From assembly GCA_052400625.1 (NCBI GenBank), contig JBQTGH010000001.1: a stretch of DNA of 64,000 nt; one strand, written 5' to 3'. This DNA is from Thermophagus sp052400625 (GTDB lineage: Bacteria > Bacteroidota > Bacteroidia > Bacteroidales > Marinilabiliaceae). Both the position numbers and the translations under genes were made by a program. Of this stretch, positions 15,869 to 25,616 are shown one piece after another; the first letter of the stretch is position 1, and each line of letters starts with the position of its first letter. The notes under the pieces were generated by a model. The model searched no databases. It saw only the letters and a list, made by a program, of their open reading frames with translations, and was not told the DNA's origin.

Positions 15869-16990
15869 TTATCTCAATAAAGCAGCAGCACACCACAGCA
15901 AAGGAGCTTGACCATGCAAATCACCAACGATACGAGGCCGGTTCATATAATGGTCCCGACTGTTTTTGATATTTGTTCCGGCACACACCTCTGTCAATTC
16001 ATCATCGTCGTTGATGTAGTTGGTTAAGGCTAACCACCCTTTTCGCGCAGCAGCACCATATGTGTCTTTATTTAGCCATCCATTTTTTACGCCGGTAATC
16101 ATTGCATATGTAAACATTGCTGTTGCCGAAGTCTCTTTCCAGGCTTCCTCATCATCAATAATTTGTCGCCACATTCCATCCGTTTCCTGATATTCCAGTA
16201 ATGCAGACATCATTTTACGGTATCCTTGCATGATACTGCTCCTGTTGGGATTATCCTTCGGCAGAATTCGAAGCAACTCGGCCATCCCAACGGCCATCCA
16301 ACCATTTCCTCTGCCCCAACAGAAGGGCGCTTCGGGAGAATGATAAAAAAGACCATTTTTTAATTGTATTTCATCCAGATAGAGAACCATTTCCTTGGCT
16401 GCTCGATCAATATATTTTTTGTCACCCGTTGCCAAAAAAGCCTGCGCCTGAACCGCGGTGATCATAAACATATCATCAATCCAGATACGAGTTTGCCAGG
16501 AATAGCCCTTTTCGCTCCATTGTCTTTGTTGTAAGGTGGCATCCTCGGGCAAGTTCCACTGGCTATCGGCATATTCTAAACCTAATTCCAGATATCTCGA
16601 TTCTCCGGTTTCCAGAAATAATTCCAATGGAACAGCTCCAAACACGTTGTTGTCAACATGGTTCGGAACGGGAAGCATATTTCTTTCTTCCTTAAACAAA
16701 GGCTGAAAACGTGCTTTAAAGCGGCTAAAAAGAGCCGTATCCTTGGTAGCTTCGGCCAACCACATTCCTCCCAGCCACGCGCAAACATCGGGATAGGTTA
16801 TTTGCGTGGGAGGTTCTGATGGACGGGTATTACCATATAGCGAATGTGAGGTGCTTAAAAATTTTTCGGCAATACGGCAGCCTATTTCCTCAGGGGACTT
16901 GCCTTCCGGAAAATGCCTCAAATCGCTATGACTTTGGCATGACACAAGAAATGCCATCATGATCAATATAAGAAAAGGTCTTGTTCTCAT
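15869..16990 (-). CDS. GH105 unsaturated uronyl hydrolase, lipoprotein
   Basis: A 373-residue lipoprotein (MMAFLVSC signal, Cys near residue 18). It is an (alpha/alpha)6 barrel of the GH88/GH105 group that hydrates and releases 4,5-unsaturated uronic acids left by polysaccharide lyases. The diagnostic CWGRGNGW motif and the WIDDMFM segment with Asp172-Asp173 are present, along with PDVCAWLGGMW. GH105 (YteR/RhiN-like) rather than GH88 is favoured by these motifs. Its presence is the strongest hint that the PUL also encodes a lyase. It lies directly downstream of toroid-type protein A, 30 bp away. Confidence 0.88.
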   Translation of the reverse strand: MRTRPFLILIMMAFLVSCQSHSDLRHFPEGKSPEEIGCRIAEKFLSTSHSLYGNTRPSEPPTQITYPDVCAWLGGMWLAEATKDTALFSRFKARFQPLFKEERNMLPVPNHVDNNVFGAVPLELFLETGESRYLELGLEYADSQWNLPEDATLQQRQWSEKGYSWQTRIWIDDMFMITAVQAQAFLATGDKKYIDRAAKEMVLYLDEIQLKNGLFYHSPEAPFCWGRGNGWMAVGMAELLRILPKDNPNRSSIMQGYRKMMSALLEYQETDGMWRQIIDDEEAWKETSATAMFTYAMITGVKNGWLNKDTYGAAARKGWLALTNYINDDDELTEVCAGTNIKNSRDHYMNRPRIVGDLHGQAPLLWCAAALLR

Positions 16991-17020
16991 TTTCCCAGGT
17001 ATAAATGGTTTAAAAATACT

Positions 17021-18949
17021 TTAATTCATTTCGGTTATCACAGGCAAATCCAATTGCCAGTCCACCTTAATTTTGGTCGTCCCGTCATCGATTAACAGCA
17101 CATTGTTATCCATATTAATATACGGGCTTTCAATCATGGGCCATTGCCGATAATCGGTCTCTGCCTTGTTATTAATCTTCACAAAAGGTACGGACTCGGC
17201 CAAACCGGTTATTCCCCTTTTAATCAGATACTCGGATGAAATATTTTCCGGTGCAACATTCAACCCGCCACGATATTGAATCTGGATTTTGTCATTTTGG
17301 GAGTCAACATAAGTAACACTCATTTTTCCCCAATCGACGGATAACTTATTTTTTTCTAACTTGTTTCGAAAGTATTCAAAGCTCTTAAACTCATCAAGTG
17401 TTCCCACTTCGAAAACAAAGCCTGTTTTTGCGTGGTCACTCTTTATAACATTAAAGCCATCCCGTCCAATACCTTTCAGATCAACCTGTTCATAATAACT
17501 CTTCAAAGGTTTTATGCCAATAAAAGTTTCTCCTTCACGAAGAAAAATCCACCCTTTTTCTTCTACTTTTTCATCAATTGATTTGGGATAACGCACCATT
17601 CCCCTTTTTATCAAATCATTGGCATGCCCGTCGCGCCAGGCCCACTTGGCGGCATTAGGAGCCTCCGGCCATGGATCTTTCTCCGGAATATTGAATAAAA
17701 CAATGACGGTATTTTTATCATGTGCCGATTGCTGAAAAGGAGAAGTATTGCCCTTGTGCCAAGTGTCTGCTGTATGGATTTTGTCATCCCCGTCGCTGTA
17801 CCAGTAAGGATGAAAACAACCTAAATAATTGAAACGGTCGGCACTATGATATACAATATTAAAGCCATTAATGTCGTGATCGGCATAATCACCACCGGGC
17901 ACCCAACGGAAATTTCCGCTACCGACAGCATAGGTTTTGTCCCGATAGACCTTACGCATCATCTGATGAGGAATACCTGAACCATAATGGCCAAAGGTGG
18001 ATGCGGAGGTCTTCAGCTCCATGGGTGCCATGTTGTTGCCACTCAACCGAAAAAAAACATTTCTTGGTATTATCCTTGAAAGCGCAGTATAGACGGCATA
18101 ACTGGTTTCGGGATACCTGGTAAAGTTATTGATAAATACATTTCCGGTGGCGGGGCCCCACCCCCACAATAGCCAGTTATAATAGGTGGTTGCCGCAACG
18201 TAACTATTATCCGGATAATGGTCTTGCTGGGTATTCATTCGACCATACGGGGCAATAATGTTCCCTTCAAAATTATTTAACGACACCAACGACCACTTAT
18301 AAAGCATATAAGCTTCCGCAATGGCTTTCATTTCCGGATCTTCTGCGTATTCCAGCAACATCTCGACCGGGTTATTCATGACAACCTCATAGGTTGTTGA
18401 GAGATATTCGGCATAACCATGGCTATAAACATTCTTAAAAGTTTTCCGCAATCGCTCCTTCATATCTGCCATCAGCTCATCACTGGTCATCCCGTTAGCC
18501 CATTGCGCATCGGGAAACAACTGACCAAACAGATAAGCACTACACCACATCATTGTGGCATGATTTTCTGTGCCATGACCAAGAAAACCCTCACCATTTA
18601 TTTTGTCATCTTTTGCCAAATATTCGAGGCTACTTTTAATTTTCCTTAACTGAGTAGCATTAAAGCTATCCCAATAGCGACACAAGGCCAATGCAACACC
18701 CGGGAAGTCAAACATTGTTTGACGTCGATGATCCAAAATATTGGTTATGTAAGTCAGGGCCGCCTCATCATGCGGGTTAAACTCCAATCGAACAATGGCT
18801 TTGGGGAGGCCATGTTTACCATGCTCCGCAAGCGTGATATCTTTTAATCCTTCTAAAACCCATTGCTTCCGTTTTTGATAACTTGAAAAATCCTGAGAAA
18901 AACAAAAAACAGGTATCAACAATAAGATTAATAAATATAGCTTTCTCAT
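17021..18949 (-). CDS. Unassigned toroid-type protein A, candidate polysaccharide lyase
   Basis: A 642-residue protein with a normal signal peptide (cleavage near FCFSQ). It is a close paralogue of the 25617-27590 product. The helical N-terminal half carries GHGTENHA with Asn129-His130, then STTYE, IAPYGRMNTQQDH and TTYYNWLLWGWG. The C-terminal half is beta-rich (FRWVPGGD, NYLGCFHPYW, SPFQQSAH, GWIFLREGE). A helical toroid followed by a beta-sandwich, with an Asn-His pair and conserved Tyr, recalls the (alpha/alpha)-toroid polysaccharide lyases such as PL5, PL8 and PL38. I cannot place it in a named family, so lyase function is inference, supported by the GH105 gene 30 bp downstream. Confidence 0.6.
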   Translation of the reverse strand: MRKLYLLILLLIPVFCFSQDFSSYQKRKQWVLEGLKDITLAEHGKHGLPKAIVRLEFNPHDEAALTYITNILDHRRQTMFDFPGVALALCRYWDSFNATQLRKIKSSLEYLAKDDKINGEGFLGHGTENHATMMWCSAYLFGQLFPDAQWANGMTSDELMADMKERLRKTFKNVYSHGYAEYLSTTYEVVMNNPVEMLLEYAEDPEMKAIAEAYMLYKWSLVSLNNFEGNIIAPYGRMNTQQDHYPDNSYVAATTYYNWLLWGWGPATGNVFINNFTRYPETSYAVYTALSRIIPRNVFFRLSGNNMAPMELKTSASTFGHYGSGIPHQMMRKVYRDKTYAVGSGNFRWVPGGDYADHDINGFNIVYHSADRFNYLGCFHPYWYSDGDDKIHTADTWHKGNTSPFQQSAHDKNTVIVLFNIPEKDPWPEAPNAAKWAWRDGHANDLIKRGMVRYPKSIDEKVEEKGWIFLREGETFIGIKPLKSYYEQVDLKGIGRDGFNVIKSDHAKTGFVFEVGTLDEFKSFEYFRNKLEKNKLSVDWGKMSVTYVDSQNDKIQIQYRGGLNVAPENISSEYLIKRGITGLAESVPFVKINNKAETDYRQWPMIESPYINMDNNVLLIDDGTTKIKVDWQLDLPVITEMN

Positions 18950-19099
18950 TTAATGTTGTTAATTGAATTTATGTCTTTAAACAATCAGGCTAGCCCCTAC
19001 CCCCCCTCCTTTATAAGCTCTATTCCTTAGGTCAGGCTGATGACAGAATAAACAGTCAAGATTTCTCCATCCTTTTCCTTTTCTCCCACACATCCACCT

Positions 19100-20893
19100 T
19101 CACTTATTGGTTAATGCTTCAATTTTTGCTGTTAAGTTTCTATATCGGTCCACTGTCTTTTTTAAGCCTTCTACACCAAAATAAGTTGGTGGATTACCAT
19201 AATTAAAAGCAAAGGGACGATAAAGGGTCGCACAATCCGGATTTTGCTCTTTCAAGATGATAAATTCTTTCCACAACAAATCATATTTCTCTATTGCAGA
19301 AGAAATTGCATGGTAATCGTAGTTTCCGGACGATTCCCCGACTTGTCCTTTTAGCATAATTATCCAGGCCTGCTCATAGATGGCATACAAAAGAGATCCA
19401 TAGCGGGTTGAAGTACGAATGTAATGCAAGGTTTGTGTATCACTCCCTTTCAATGAATCAGCCATTGCAACCATCTCTTGCCAGATATCAACGCTGGTAC
19501 CCTTTTCGTCAAGCATCTCCTCCACCAGCCCATTCTGGATTATTTCCTTAAAATCATTGGTCAATTCATTTTCGCCACCAATAAATTCATCTCTTGTCCA
19601 CCAAAGATTGATGGGCATGATCAAGGAAGCCCGTCCTCTGACAATGGCGTCTGCCGACAACAAAGCCAATCGGTGAAACCGTCGGATATTCTCACCTTCA
19701 AACCCTCGCATACGGGCATAATCACCAAATATTTCTTTTTCCGGCCGATTGGGATTGTTCGCCCATTGCGACAGGCAATAGGCATTTAAATCACACCACA
19801 ACTCATTTGAAATATAAGGGCCTACCCAGCCGCCCCCGCGCGACCATGTCCAAACTCCCGCAAAATTGGGGTTCGTTTTCAACCCATTGAGACTATGTAT
19901 CTCCGTATCATTCTGTAATTCCTCGAAACCATCTATAACACCTTTGGCAATATAGTTTGGATAAGCACCTTTTCCTTCATACTCACGTTGGCACTGGACC
20001 TCAACAATTTGCTTATGTTTTCCAATCCCCAGTGTTGGGTTGAACTTTAGAGTACGATGATAATCTCCTTTCACATATTTTACACTGAAGTACAAATTGG
20101 GATGTGGATCAATAGAATCAGTCACAGAGAGATAATATTCAGGCAATACATGGAAAAAGCCAAAGTCCCAGGTGCGATAAAAAATCTTCTTATTAAACTT
20201 TTCACACACTTCATCGCGTAACAAATCAATTAATAGGCGATGAATCTCTTCCCCTCCGTCGCTTTTACTGTCGGTGTTATGCATCCATGATTTTTCGTCA
20301 CGCAGAATCGGACCATTGCCTGTATGATAGGGCACGTTCTGCAGATAGGTTTCTCCCACCCTGATTACCAGTCCGTCCAATCCGGGAAAACGCTCAAACA
20401 CCTCATCGAGCATAATCCGGTGTATCTCCTGCGTTTTGGGTCGGGTAAAATCAATGCGTCCGGTAGAATCGCAAATCTCATCTTTATAAAGCTGAACCAA
20501 TCGACGAGGTAATACTATTATATCCATGAAATAATAAGCTTCCAGCCCTTCTTGATGGATCTCGTCAATCCGCTTGGTTATTCGATTCGCCAATGAATCA
20601 ATCCAAATTCTCTCTTTTGAACCCTCCGGAAAAATATTTTCATTCAGCGAGTTGAAAGATATAGCGCAATGAACCGATTGAAATTCATTAACTACCTGTG
20701 CATTGAAGCCATATTCACGTAGTTTTGACGGTTCGTTAAACTCGGTTTTCGTAAAACCTTCTCCAGGGTTGTTATGGACCATATCCATAACAACCCAAGA
20801 TGAATGATCCAATTCCTCACTGTTCTGGCATGAATTAAGACCCAAAAAAATCAATATTATAACACTAATCCAAGTCCCATTTTTTTTCATCAT
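19100..20893 (-). CDS. GH67-like alpha-glucuronidase-fold lipoprotein
   Basis: A 597-residue lipoprotein (ILIFLGLNSC signal); MM allows either of two adjacent ATG starts. The middle looks like a TIM barrel with DGLVIRVGE, KIFYRTWDFGFF and VEVQCQREYEGKG. The stretch FAGVWTWSRGGGWVG then SNELWCDLNAYCLSQWANNP closely parallels the region of GH67/GH115 alpha-glucuronidases where the barrel ends and the helical domain starts. Overall identity to GH67 appears low, so this may be a separate family. A plausible role is removal of a glucuronic acid or related side group. It sits between GH3 and toroid-type protein A in the same orientation. Confidence 0.45.
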   Translation of the reverse strand: MMKKNGTWISVIILIFLGLNSCQNSEELDHSSWVVMDMVHNNPGEGFTKTEFNEPSKLREYGFNAQVVNEFQSVHCAISFNSLNENIFPEGSKERIWIDSLANRITKRIDEIHQEGLEAYYFMDIIVLPRRLVQLYKDEICDSTGRIDFTRPKTQEIHRIMLDEVFERFPGLDGLVIRVGETYLQNVPYHTGNGPILRDEKSWMHNTDSKSDGGEEIHRLLIDLLRDEVCEKFNKKIFYRTWDFGFFHVLPEYYLSVTDSIDPHPNLYFSVKYVKGDYHRTLKFNPTLGIGKHKQIVEVQCQREYEGKGAYPNYIAKGVIDGFEELQNDTEIHSLNGLKTNPNFAGVWTWSRGGGWVGPYISNELWCDLNAYCLSQWANNPNRPEKEIFGDYARMRGFEGENIRRFHRLALLSADAIVRGRASLIMPINLWWTRDEFIGGENELTNDFKEIIQNGLVEEMLDEKGTSVDIWQEMVAMADSLKGSDTQTLHYIRTSTRYGSLLYAIYEQAWIIMLKGQVGESSGNYDYHAISSAIEKYDLLWKEFIILKEQNPDCATLYRPFAFNYGNPPTYFGVEGLKKTVDRYRNLTAKIEALTNK

Positions 20894-20905
20894 GTGAAGA
20901 TTTCT

Positions 20906-23089
20906 TTATTCAACCACTTTTATTCGAACAGAACTTCTAATATCGGCCGATGAAGTAGCAAGAGATAAAGTAAATCGATCTTGCTCCACAACCCACTCAT
21001 GTCTTTCATCATCAAAAAAAGCTAAGTCTTTAACCGGTATAGTAAAGGAAACGGTTTTCGTTTCACCGGCCTTCAGAGATACTTTTTTAAAGGCTTTCAA
21101 TTCTTTAAGGGGACGTGGAAGTGACGGATGCCGCTGTGAGCTGTATATTTGCAATGTTTCCGCGCCATCCTTACCTCCGGTGTTGGTAATACTGCAAGAC
21201 AACCTGATCACATCTGTTTTAGAATATTCCTTATTATCAGTTGTCAACTTGCCATAATTGAAAGAGGTATAAGACAAACCAAAACCAAACGGAAATTGAG
21301 GTTCAATCTTTTTTGTATCAAACCACCTGTAACCCACAAGGATATCTTCCTTGTAATAAACATTAATACTGTCGCCCGGATAAACGGAAGGACCAAAAGA
21401 ATTTGCTCCATTATCTTCCAACTTCTTGGGTATGGTAAAAGGCAGTTTCCCGCTGGGATTAACTTCTCCTGAGATTACATTTGCCATAGCGTTTCCGGCT
21501 TGAGAGCCCAAATACCATGACTGGATAAGTGCAGGCACCTGCTCGATCCATGGCATGGCAACCCCATTACCACTGATAATTATTACACCGGTATTCTTGT
21601 TAACCTCAAGTAAACGCTCTATTAAATCATTCTGGTCATAAGGTAAATCAAACGATTTACGATCAAAAGCTTCACAGTCCTGATAATGATCCTTGTTCAA
21701 ACCGCCTATGTATATCACCAAATCAGCACTCTTTGCTAAAGCAAGTGCCACTTGTCTAAGGGAGTCAGCATCATACTTCTGTGGTTCGGAGGTGTAACCT
21801 AAAGTATAATGAATAGTCTTTTCCCCATATTTTTCAATCAGCCCTTCCAGCGGGGAGATTTCCTTTTTCGCTTTCAATTCTGATGATCCACCACCAACAG
21901 TAAGCGATTTGACTGCATTTTCGCCAACGACAAGAATTCGATCATATTGGCCCACCGAAACAGGGAATAATTGAGTCTCATTTTTCAGCAACACAATCCC
22001 TTGTTCTGCAATTCGCCGAGAAATAGCGGCGTGGGCATCTGTTGCAAAGCTCCCCCAGGGTCGATTTCGATCCATATTGGTTCTAAAAACCAACCGCAAT
22101 ACACGCCTCACCTTATCATCGAGCAGCTGTTGTGGTAATTCTCCACTCTTTATTTTATCCAAAAAAGGACGAGCCAAAAAATAATCATCATAAGCAAAAG
22201 CTCTTCCATTGGTCAGGCCATCGCTCCAGGTCCCCATTTCAATATCTAACCCATTACGAGCTGATTCATCAGTATCATAGACTCCCCCCCAATCGCTGAC
22301 CACAACGCCATCAAAGCTCCACTCATTTTTTAATATCTTATTCAATAAAAGATCATGATGACTGCAATGCTGTCCACGAAACAAATTGTATGCACCCATT
22401 ACGGCCCACACGTTTCCTTCTTGCACACCGGCCTTAAATGCAGGGAGATAAATCTCATAGAGAGCTCTGTCGCTTACTTCCACATTGATATTATGTCGCC
22501 ACCGTTCCTGATTATTTAATGCGAAATGTTTGAGACAAGCCGCCACACCATTTTGCTGAACGCCTTGAATATATGGGACCACCATTCGGGATGCCAGATA
22601 GGGATCTTCCCCCATATATTCAAAGTTACGGCCATTTAAAGGCGTCCGGTAAATATTGACCCCCGGCCCCAACAAAATGTCCTTTTTCCGATATCGGGCT
22701 TCTTCTCCAATAGCTTTCCCATATTCTAACGCTAATTGAGGATCAAAGGTGGCCGCCAGACAAGTCAATGCCGGAAATGCGGTACATGAATCATTGGTCC
22801 ACCCCGCAGGTTTGAATGCGTCCCACAAAGGTTCAGGTCTAATTCCGTGAGGCCCATCGGACATCCAAACCTCAGGAATTCCCAATCGTGAACATCCGGC
22901 AGAACTAAACTTGGATTGAGCATGTACCATTGCAATCTTTTCTTCCAGAGTCATCCTAGATAATGCATCTTCAACCCTTTGCTCCAACGGCTTACTATCA
23001 TCCAGATAGATCGGCTTTGAGGGTTCCTGCGCCGACACACAATACACAATTATTGAATATATTAACCCGATAAAGAATGATCGTTTCAT
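20906..23089 (-). CDS. GH3 beta-glycosidase, secreted
   Basis: A 727-residue family 3 enzyme with signal peptide (to about residue 20). The (alpha/beta)8 domain carries the KHFALNNQE substrate motif and the nucleophile motif VVVSDWGG with Asp266. The (alpha/beta)6 sandwich domain and a C-terminal fibronectin-III-like domain (about 620-725) follow, giving the standard three-domain architecture of beta-glucosidases and beta-xylosidases. Which sugar is removed cannot be decided from sequence. The start lies 80 bp downstream of the stop of the SGNH gene and the stop 12 bp from the next ATG, so it is within the PUL operon. Confidence 0.92.
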   Translation of the reverse strand: MKRSFFIGLIYSIIVYCVSAQEPSKPIYLDDSKPLEQRVEDALSRMTLEEKIAMVHAQSKFSSAGCSRLGIPEVWMSDGPHGIRPEPLWDAFKPAGWTNDSCTAFPALTCLAATFDPQLALEYGKAIGEEARYRKKDILLGPGVNIYRTPLNGRNFEYMGEDPYLASRMVVPYIQGVQQNGVAACLKHFALNNQERWRHNINVEVSDRALYEIYLPAFKAGVQEGNVWAVMGAYNLFRGQHCSHHDLLLNKILKNEWSFDGVVVSDWGGVYDTDESARNGLDIEMGTWSDGLTNGRAFAYDDYFLARPFLDKIKSGELPQQLLDDKVRRVLRLVFRTNMDRNRPWGSFATDAHAAISRRIAEQGIVLLKNETQLFPVSVGQYDRILVVGENAVKSLTVGGGSSELKAKKEISPLEGLIEKYGEKTIHYTLGYTSEPQKYDADSLRQVALALAKSADLVIYIGGLNKDHYQDCEAFDRKSFDLPYDQNDLIERLLEVNKNTGVIIISGNGVAMPWIEQVPALIQSWYLGSQAGNAMANVISGEVNPSGKLPFTIPKKLEDNGANSFGPSVYPGDSINVYYKEDILVGYRWFDTKKIEPQFPFGFGLSYTSFNYGKLTTDNKEYSKTDVIRLSCSITNTGGKDGAETLQIYSSQRHPSLPRPLKELKAFKKVSLKAGETKTVSFTIPVKDLAFFDDERHEWVVEQDRFTLSLATSSADIRSSVRIKVVE

Positions 23090-23169
23090 GTCAAAATATT
23101 TTTTTGTTAAGAAAATCTATGCATCCCTACTGTCTCAACAGCATTACATTCACTTTCAACTTCTAAGCC

Positions 23170-23964
23170 TCAGTCCAATTTCTTAGCACTTTTGGCGATC
23201 GCTTTCTCTGCAAGCGCCTCCATCACTTTATAACCTTCCCTGTTGGGGTGTACCCCATCAAAGGTATATTCATACTTCATTCCTTTACGTTTATCAACCA
23301 ATGAAGAATAAAAGTCCAAATATCCAACATCGTGCTTGGCGCAGTAGCTCTTAATCCACTTGTTAAGTGATGCAATCTTTTCAGCCGGTTCAAGTCCACG
23401 ACGCCAAGGATAATCATATACCGGTAAAACAGAACAAAGAATAACCCTGATTCCATTGGCCTTTGCCAGTTCAGTCATCGAGGCATAATTATCTTCAATC
23501 ATTTCCAACGTTGAAGGACCGGTATTACCGGCAATATCATTTGTTCCGGCCAGAATCACAACAATTTTTGGTTCCAGAGCTATAACATCGGCCCGAAACC
23601 TAGCCAATATTTGAGGTGTGGTTTGTCCACTAATCCCCCTATTTACATAAGATTTGCCTTCAAAAAATTCAGGACTAAGATTGATCCAATTATCTATGAT
23701 CGAATTCCCGATAAAAACAATTCTTTGCTCATTTTTACGCGGCTTTTCTAGTTTACTATTGGCCTCCCTGTAACGATTCAAACCTGGCCAGTCATCCCTG
23801 ACCCTTGTCCATTTTTTATACTCCTCCACCATCTGTTGCATCGTTTTTTGCGAAACAGGACTCTTCGTCTCAACGTTTTGTGCTGCAGATTGAGACTGGA
23901 GAATAAGAAGTAGCGCCAAGGAAAACATAATGTTTTTAAAGTTGATAAAAAGTGTATTTCTCAT
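23170..23964 (-). CDS. SGNH/GDSL hydrolase, secreted
   Basis: A 264-residue protein with an N-terminal hydrophobic signal (about residues 10-29). All four SGNH blocks are visible: GNSII (block I Ser), RGISGQT (Gly, block II), AGTNDIAG (Asn, block III) and DGVHPNREGY (Asp and His, block V). These are the lipase/acetylhydrolase signatures of carbohydrate esterases and platelet-activating-factor acetylhydrolase-like proteins. In a PUL the likely job is O-deacetylation of the glycan or its oligomers. It lies 41 bp downstream of a second, longer SGNH gene. Confidence 0.85.
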   Translation of the reverse strand: MRNTLFINFKNIMFSLALLLILQSQSAAQNVETKSPVSQKTMQQMVEEYKKWTRVRDDWPGLNRYREANSKLEKPRKNEQRIVFIGNSIIDNWINLSPEFFEGKSYVNRGISGQTTPQILARFRADVIALEPKIVVILAGTNDIAGNTGPSTLEMIEDNYASMTELAKANGIRVILCSVLPVYDYPWRRGLEPAEKIASLNKWIKSYCAKHDVGYLDFYSSLVDKRKGMKYEYTFDGVHPNREGYKVMEALAEKAIAKSAKKLD

Positions 23965-24005
23965 CCGTATTTATTTTAAAATTTATTGATCTAATGGAAC
24001 TCGCT

Positions 24006-25229
24006 CTATTTGCCGCGGTTAACCAGGAAATTTACGATCTGACAAGTATTTCCTTTACTTTTCTCATTCTTCTTTTCAGACACTCTGATGATTAACTGAT
24101 GACGTTTCGCAGGCAGTTCATCTTCCAATACAAAAAACTGATTTAAATACAACCTGGTACTGAATTTTGAGAAAAGGTCTAATTCCTTAAAATCCCCATT
24201 ATCTATTTTATACTCAATAATGCCAGCATCAGGACCGGCAACATTACTAAACCCAACGGCCGTACCTTTAAAATTAAATTTTATCTCAGCACCCGGAGTG
24301 GATGAAATAAGCATGGGAACATCCACAAATCCTTTCCGTGTAGGCAGTTTATCTGAGGGAGACCAATTTTTGTCAATCCTCCATCCGTTGGACAGCTTCG
24401 CTTTTCGGATATCAACATAACATCCGGACACAAAGCTGTATGGATCCATTTGTGATGGAATGACATGCGCTTTCTTTTCAGAGGGAGTGCCGGCTGCTTT
24501 CCAACAATTCTCCAACCATGAGCACATGGATTGAAAATACAATTCATGTCCAAAGGGAGAAGGGTGCAAGTTTTTAAAATCCCCGTCCCAGGTAAATTCA
24601 TTCGCATTAATTCGGTCGGTTATTTCCTTGGCCAGATTGAGAGAAGGTAGTTGATAGTGTTCCGCCACCTTATTATGCGCCTCCACGGCAGGAGGAATCT
24701 GTCCCGAATTGTAATAATCCATTTTCTTGGGATCAACAAAATACATCAACACCACATCCGTCATGGGATTAACCTCTAAAGCACGACGTACAATTCCTTC
24801 CATCCCACGAATATCCTGAGTCTGTGATTGACCCGCATCATTTACTGATGCTTCTTCAAACAGTAAATCAATTTTCCCCTTCGACAACACATCATTCACC
24901 AGGCGAAATGCACCGGCAGTACTCCCGGTGGAAGGAATGCCGGCATATATGAATTCAAATGTCGTTTCCGGAAAACGTTCTGTCAGGTACTTACAAATTT
25001 TTTCTTTCCACCCTTTCATCTCGGTAATGGAACCGCCAACAAATGCCACACGACTGGTTTTGCTGGTGGAAAAATGATAAAAACTATTTTGGAGCCCTCC
25101 TCTGATTTCTTGGTAATCGGCATGATTAATATTGGAATGAGCCAAAACCGAATCGGCTTTCAGTTCTGCTTCTTGTGCAGCAAGACGGTAACTAATAAAT
25201 AATAATAAAACCAATAAATACGTTCTCAT
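24006..25229 (-). CDS. SGNH hydrolase with C-terminal beta-sandwich, secreted
   Basis: A 407-residue protein with signal peptide (to about residue 18). The SGNH domain (about 55-215) shows GGSIT for the nucleophile, a central SVNDAG with the Asn, and DFKNLHPSPFGH with the Asp-His pair. About 180 further residues form a beta-rich domain (FVDVPMLISSTPGAEIKFNFKGTAVGF) resembling the jelly-roll modules joined to bacterial esterases. It is probably a carbohydrate O-acetyl esterase with its own binding or accessory domain. It is the first gene after the MITE-like element at 25463-25586, so its transcription may be separate from susCD. Confidence 0.78.
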   Translation of the reverse strand: MRTYLLVLLLFISYRLAAQEAELKADSVLAHSNINHADYQEIRGGLQNSFYHFSTSKTSRVAFVGGSITEMKGWKEKICKYLTERFPETTFEFIYAGIPSTGSTAGAFRLVNDVLSKGKIDLLFEEASVNDAGQSQTQDIRGMEGIVRRALEVNPMTDVVLMYFVDPKKMDYYNSGQIPPAVEAHNKVAEHYQLPSLNLAKEITDRINANEFTWDGDFKNLHPSPFGHELYFQSMCSWLENCWKAAGTPSEKKAHVIPSQMDPYSFVSGCYVDIRKAKLSNGWRIDKNWSPSDKLPTRKGFVDVPMLISSTPGAEIKFNFKGTAVGFSNVAGPDAGIIEYKIDNGDFKELDLFSKFSTRLYLNQFFVLEDELPAKRHQLIIRVSEKKNEKSKGNTCQIVNFLVNRGK

Positions 25230-25462
25230 AAATTACTTTCTTTTCTTGGGTATCGGACCAATTATCGGGTTTAACAAATTGTGAATTCTAAAACCTCCAT
25301 TTCCGACCAATGCCATCAAAGCTTATAAAAAACAACTGTCTCAAGTCAATTTTATTTACAATTGGCAAAAGCAACCCCAATAGATTGATAACCACATAAA
25401 ATATTAGCGTCCTTTTACCACTGCGATTAAAATCAACCACCAAAAAATAAAACGATTAGATA

Positions 25463-25586
25463 AGAGGGTGCCAAAAAAGTGTGCAATGCTTTGTGTATAC
25501 TAAATTACCCACACTCTAATTTATTGTTGCACAGAGCTCATACAAGTTATTCACAGAGCAAAAATTAGACTTTTTAGACACCCTCT
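25463..25586. mobile_element. MITE-like element with 18-bp imperfect terminal inverted repeats
   Basis: AGAGGGTGCCAAAAAAGT at 25463-25480 is matched by the reverse complement of 25569-25586, with 16 of 18 positions identical. The 124 bp between the ends have no ORF. Ends of the form GAGGGTGTCnnAAAA are common on IS1182-like elements of Bacteroidota, by recollection. No clear target duplication is seen. It lies in the largest gap of the early PUL, between toroid-type protein B and the second SGNH gene, and could also act as a transcript hairpin. Confidence 0.5.
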
Positions 25587-25616
25587 CTATTTAGAATATT
25601 TAGTGTCGGTAAAAAA

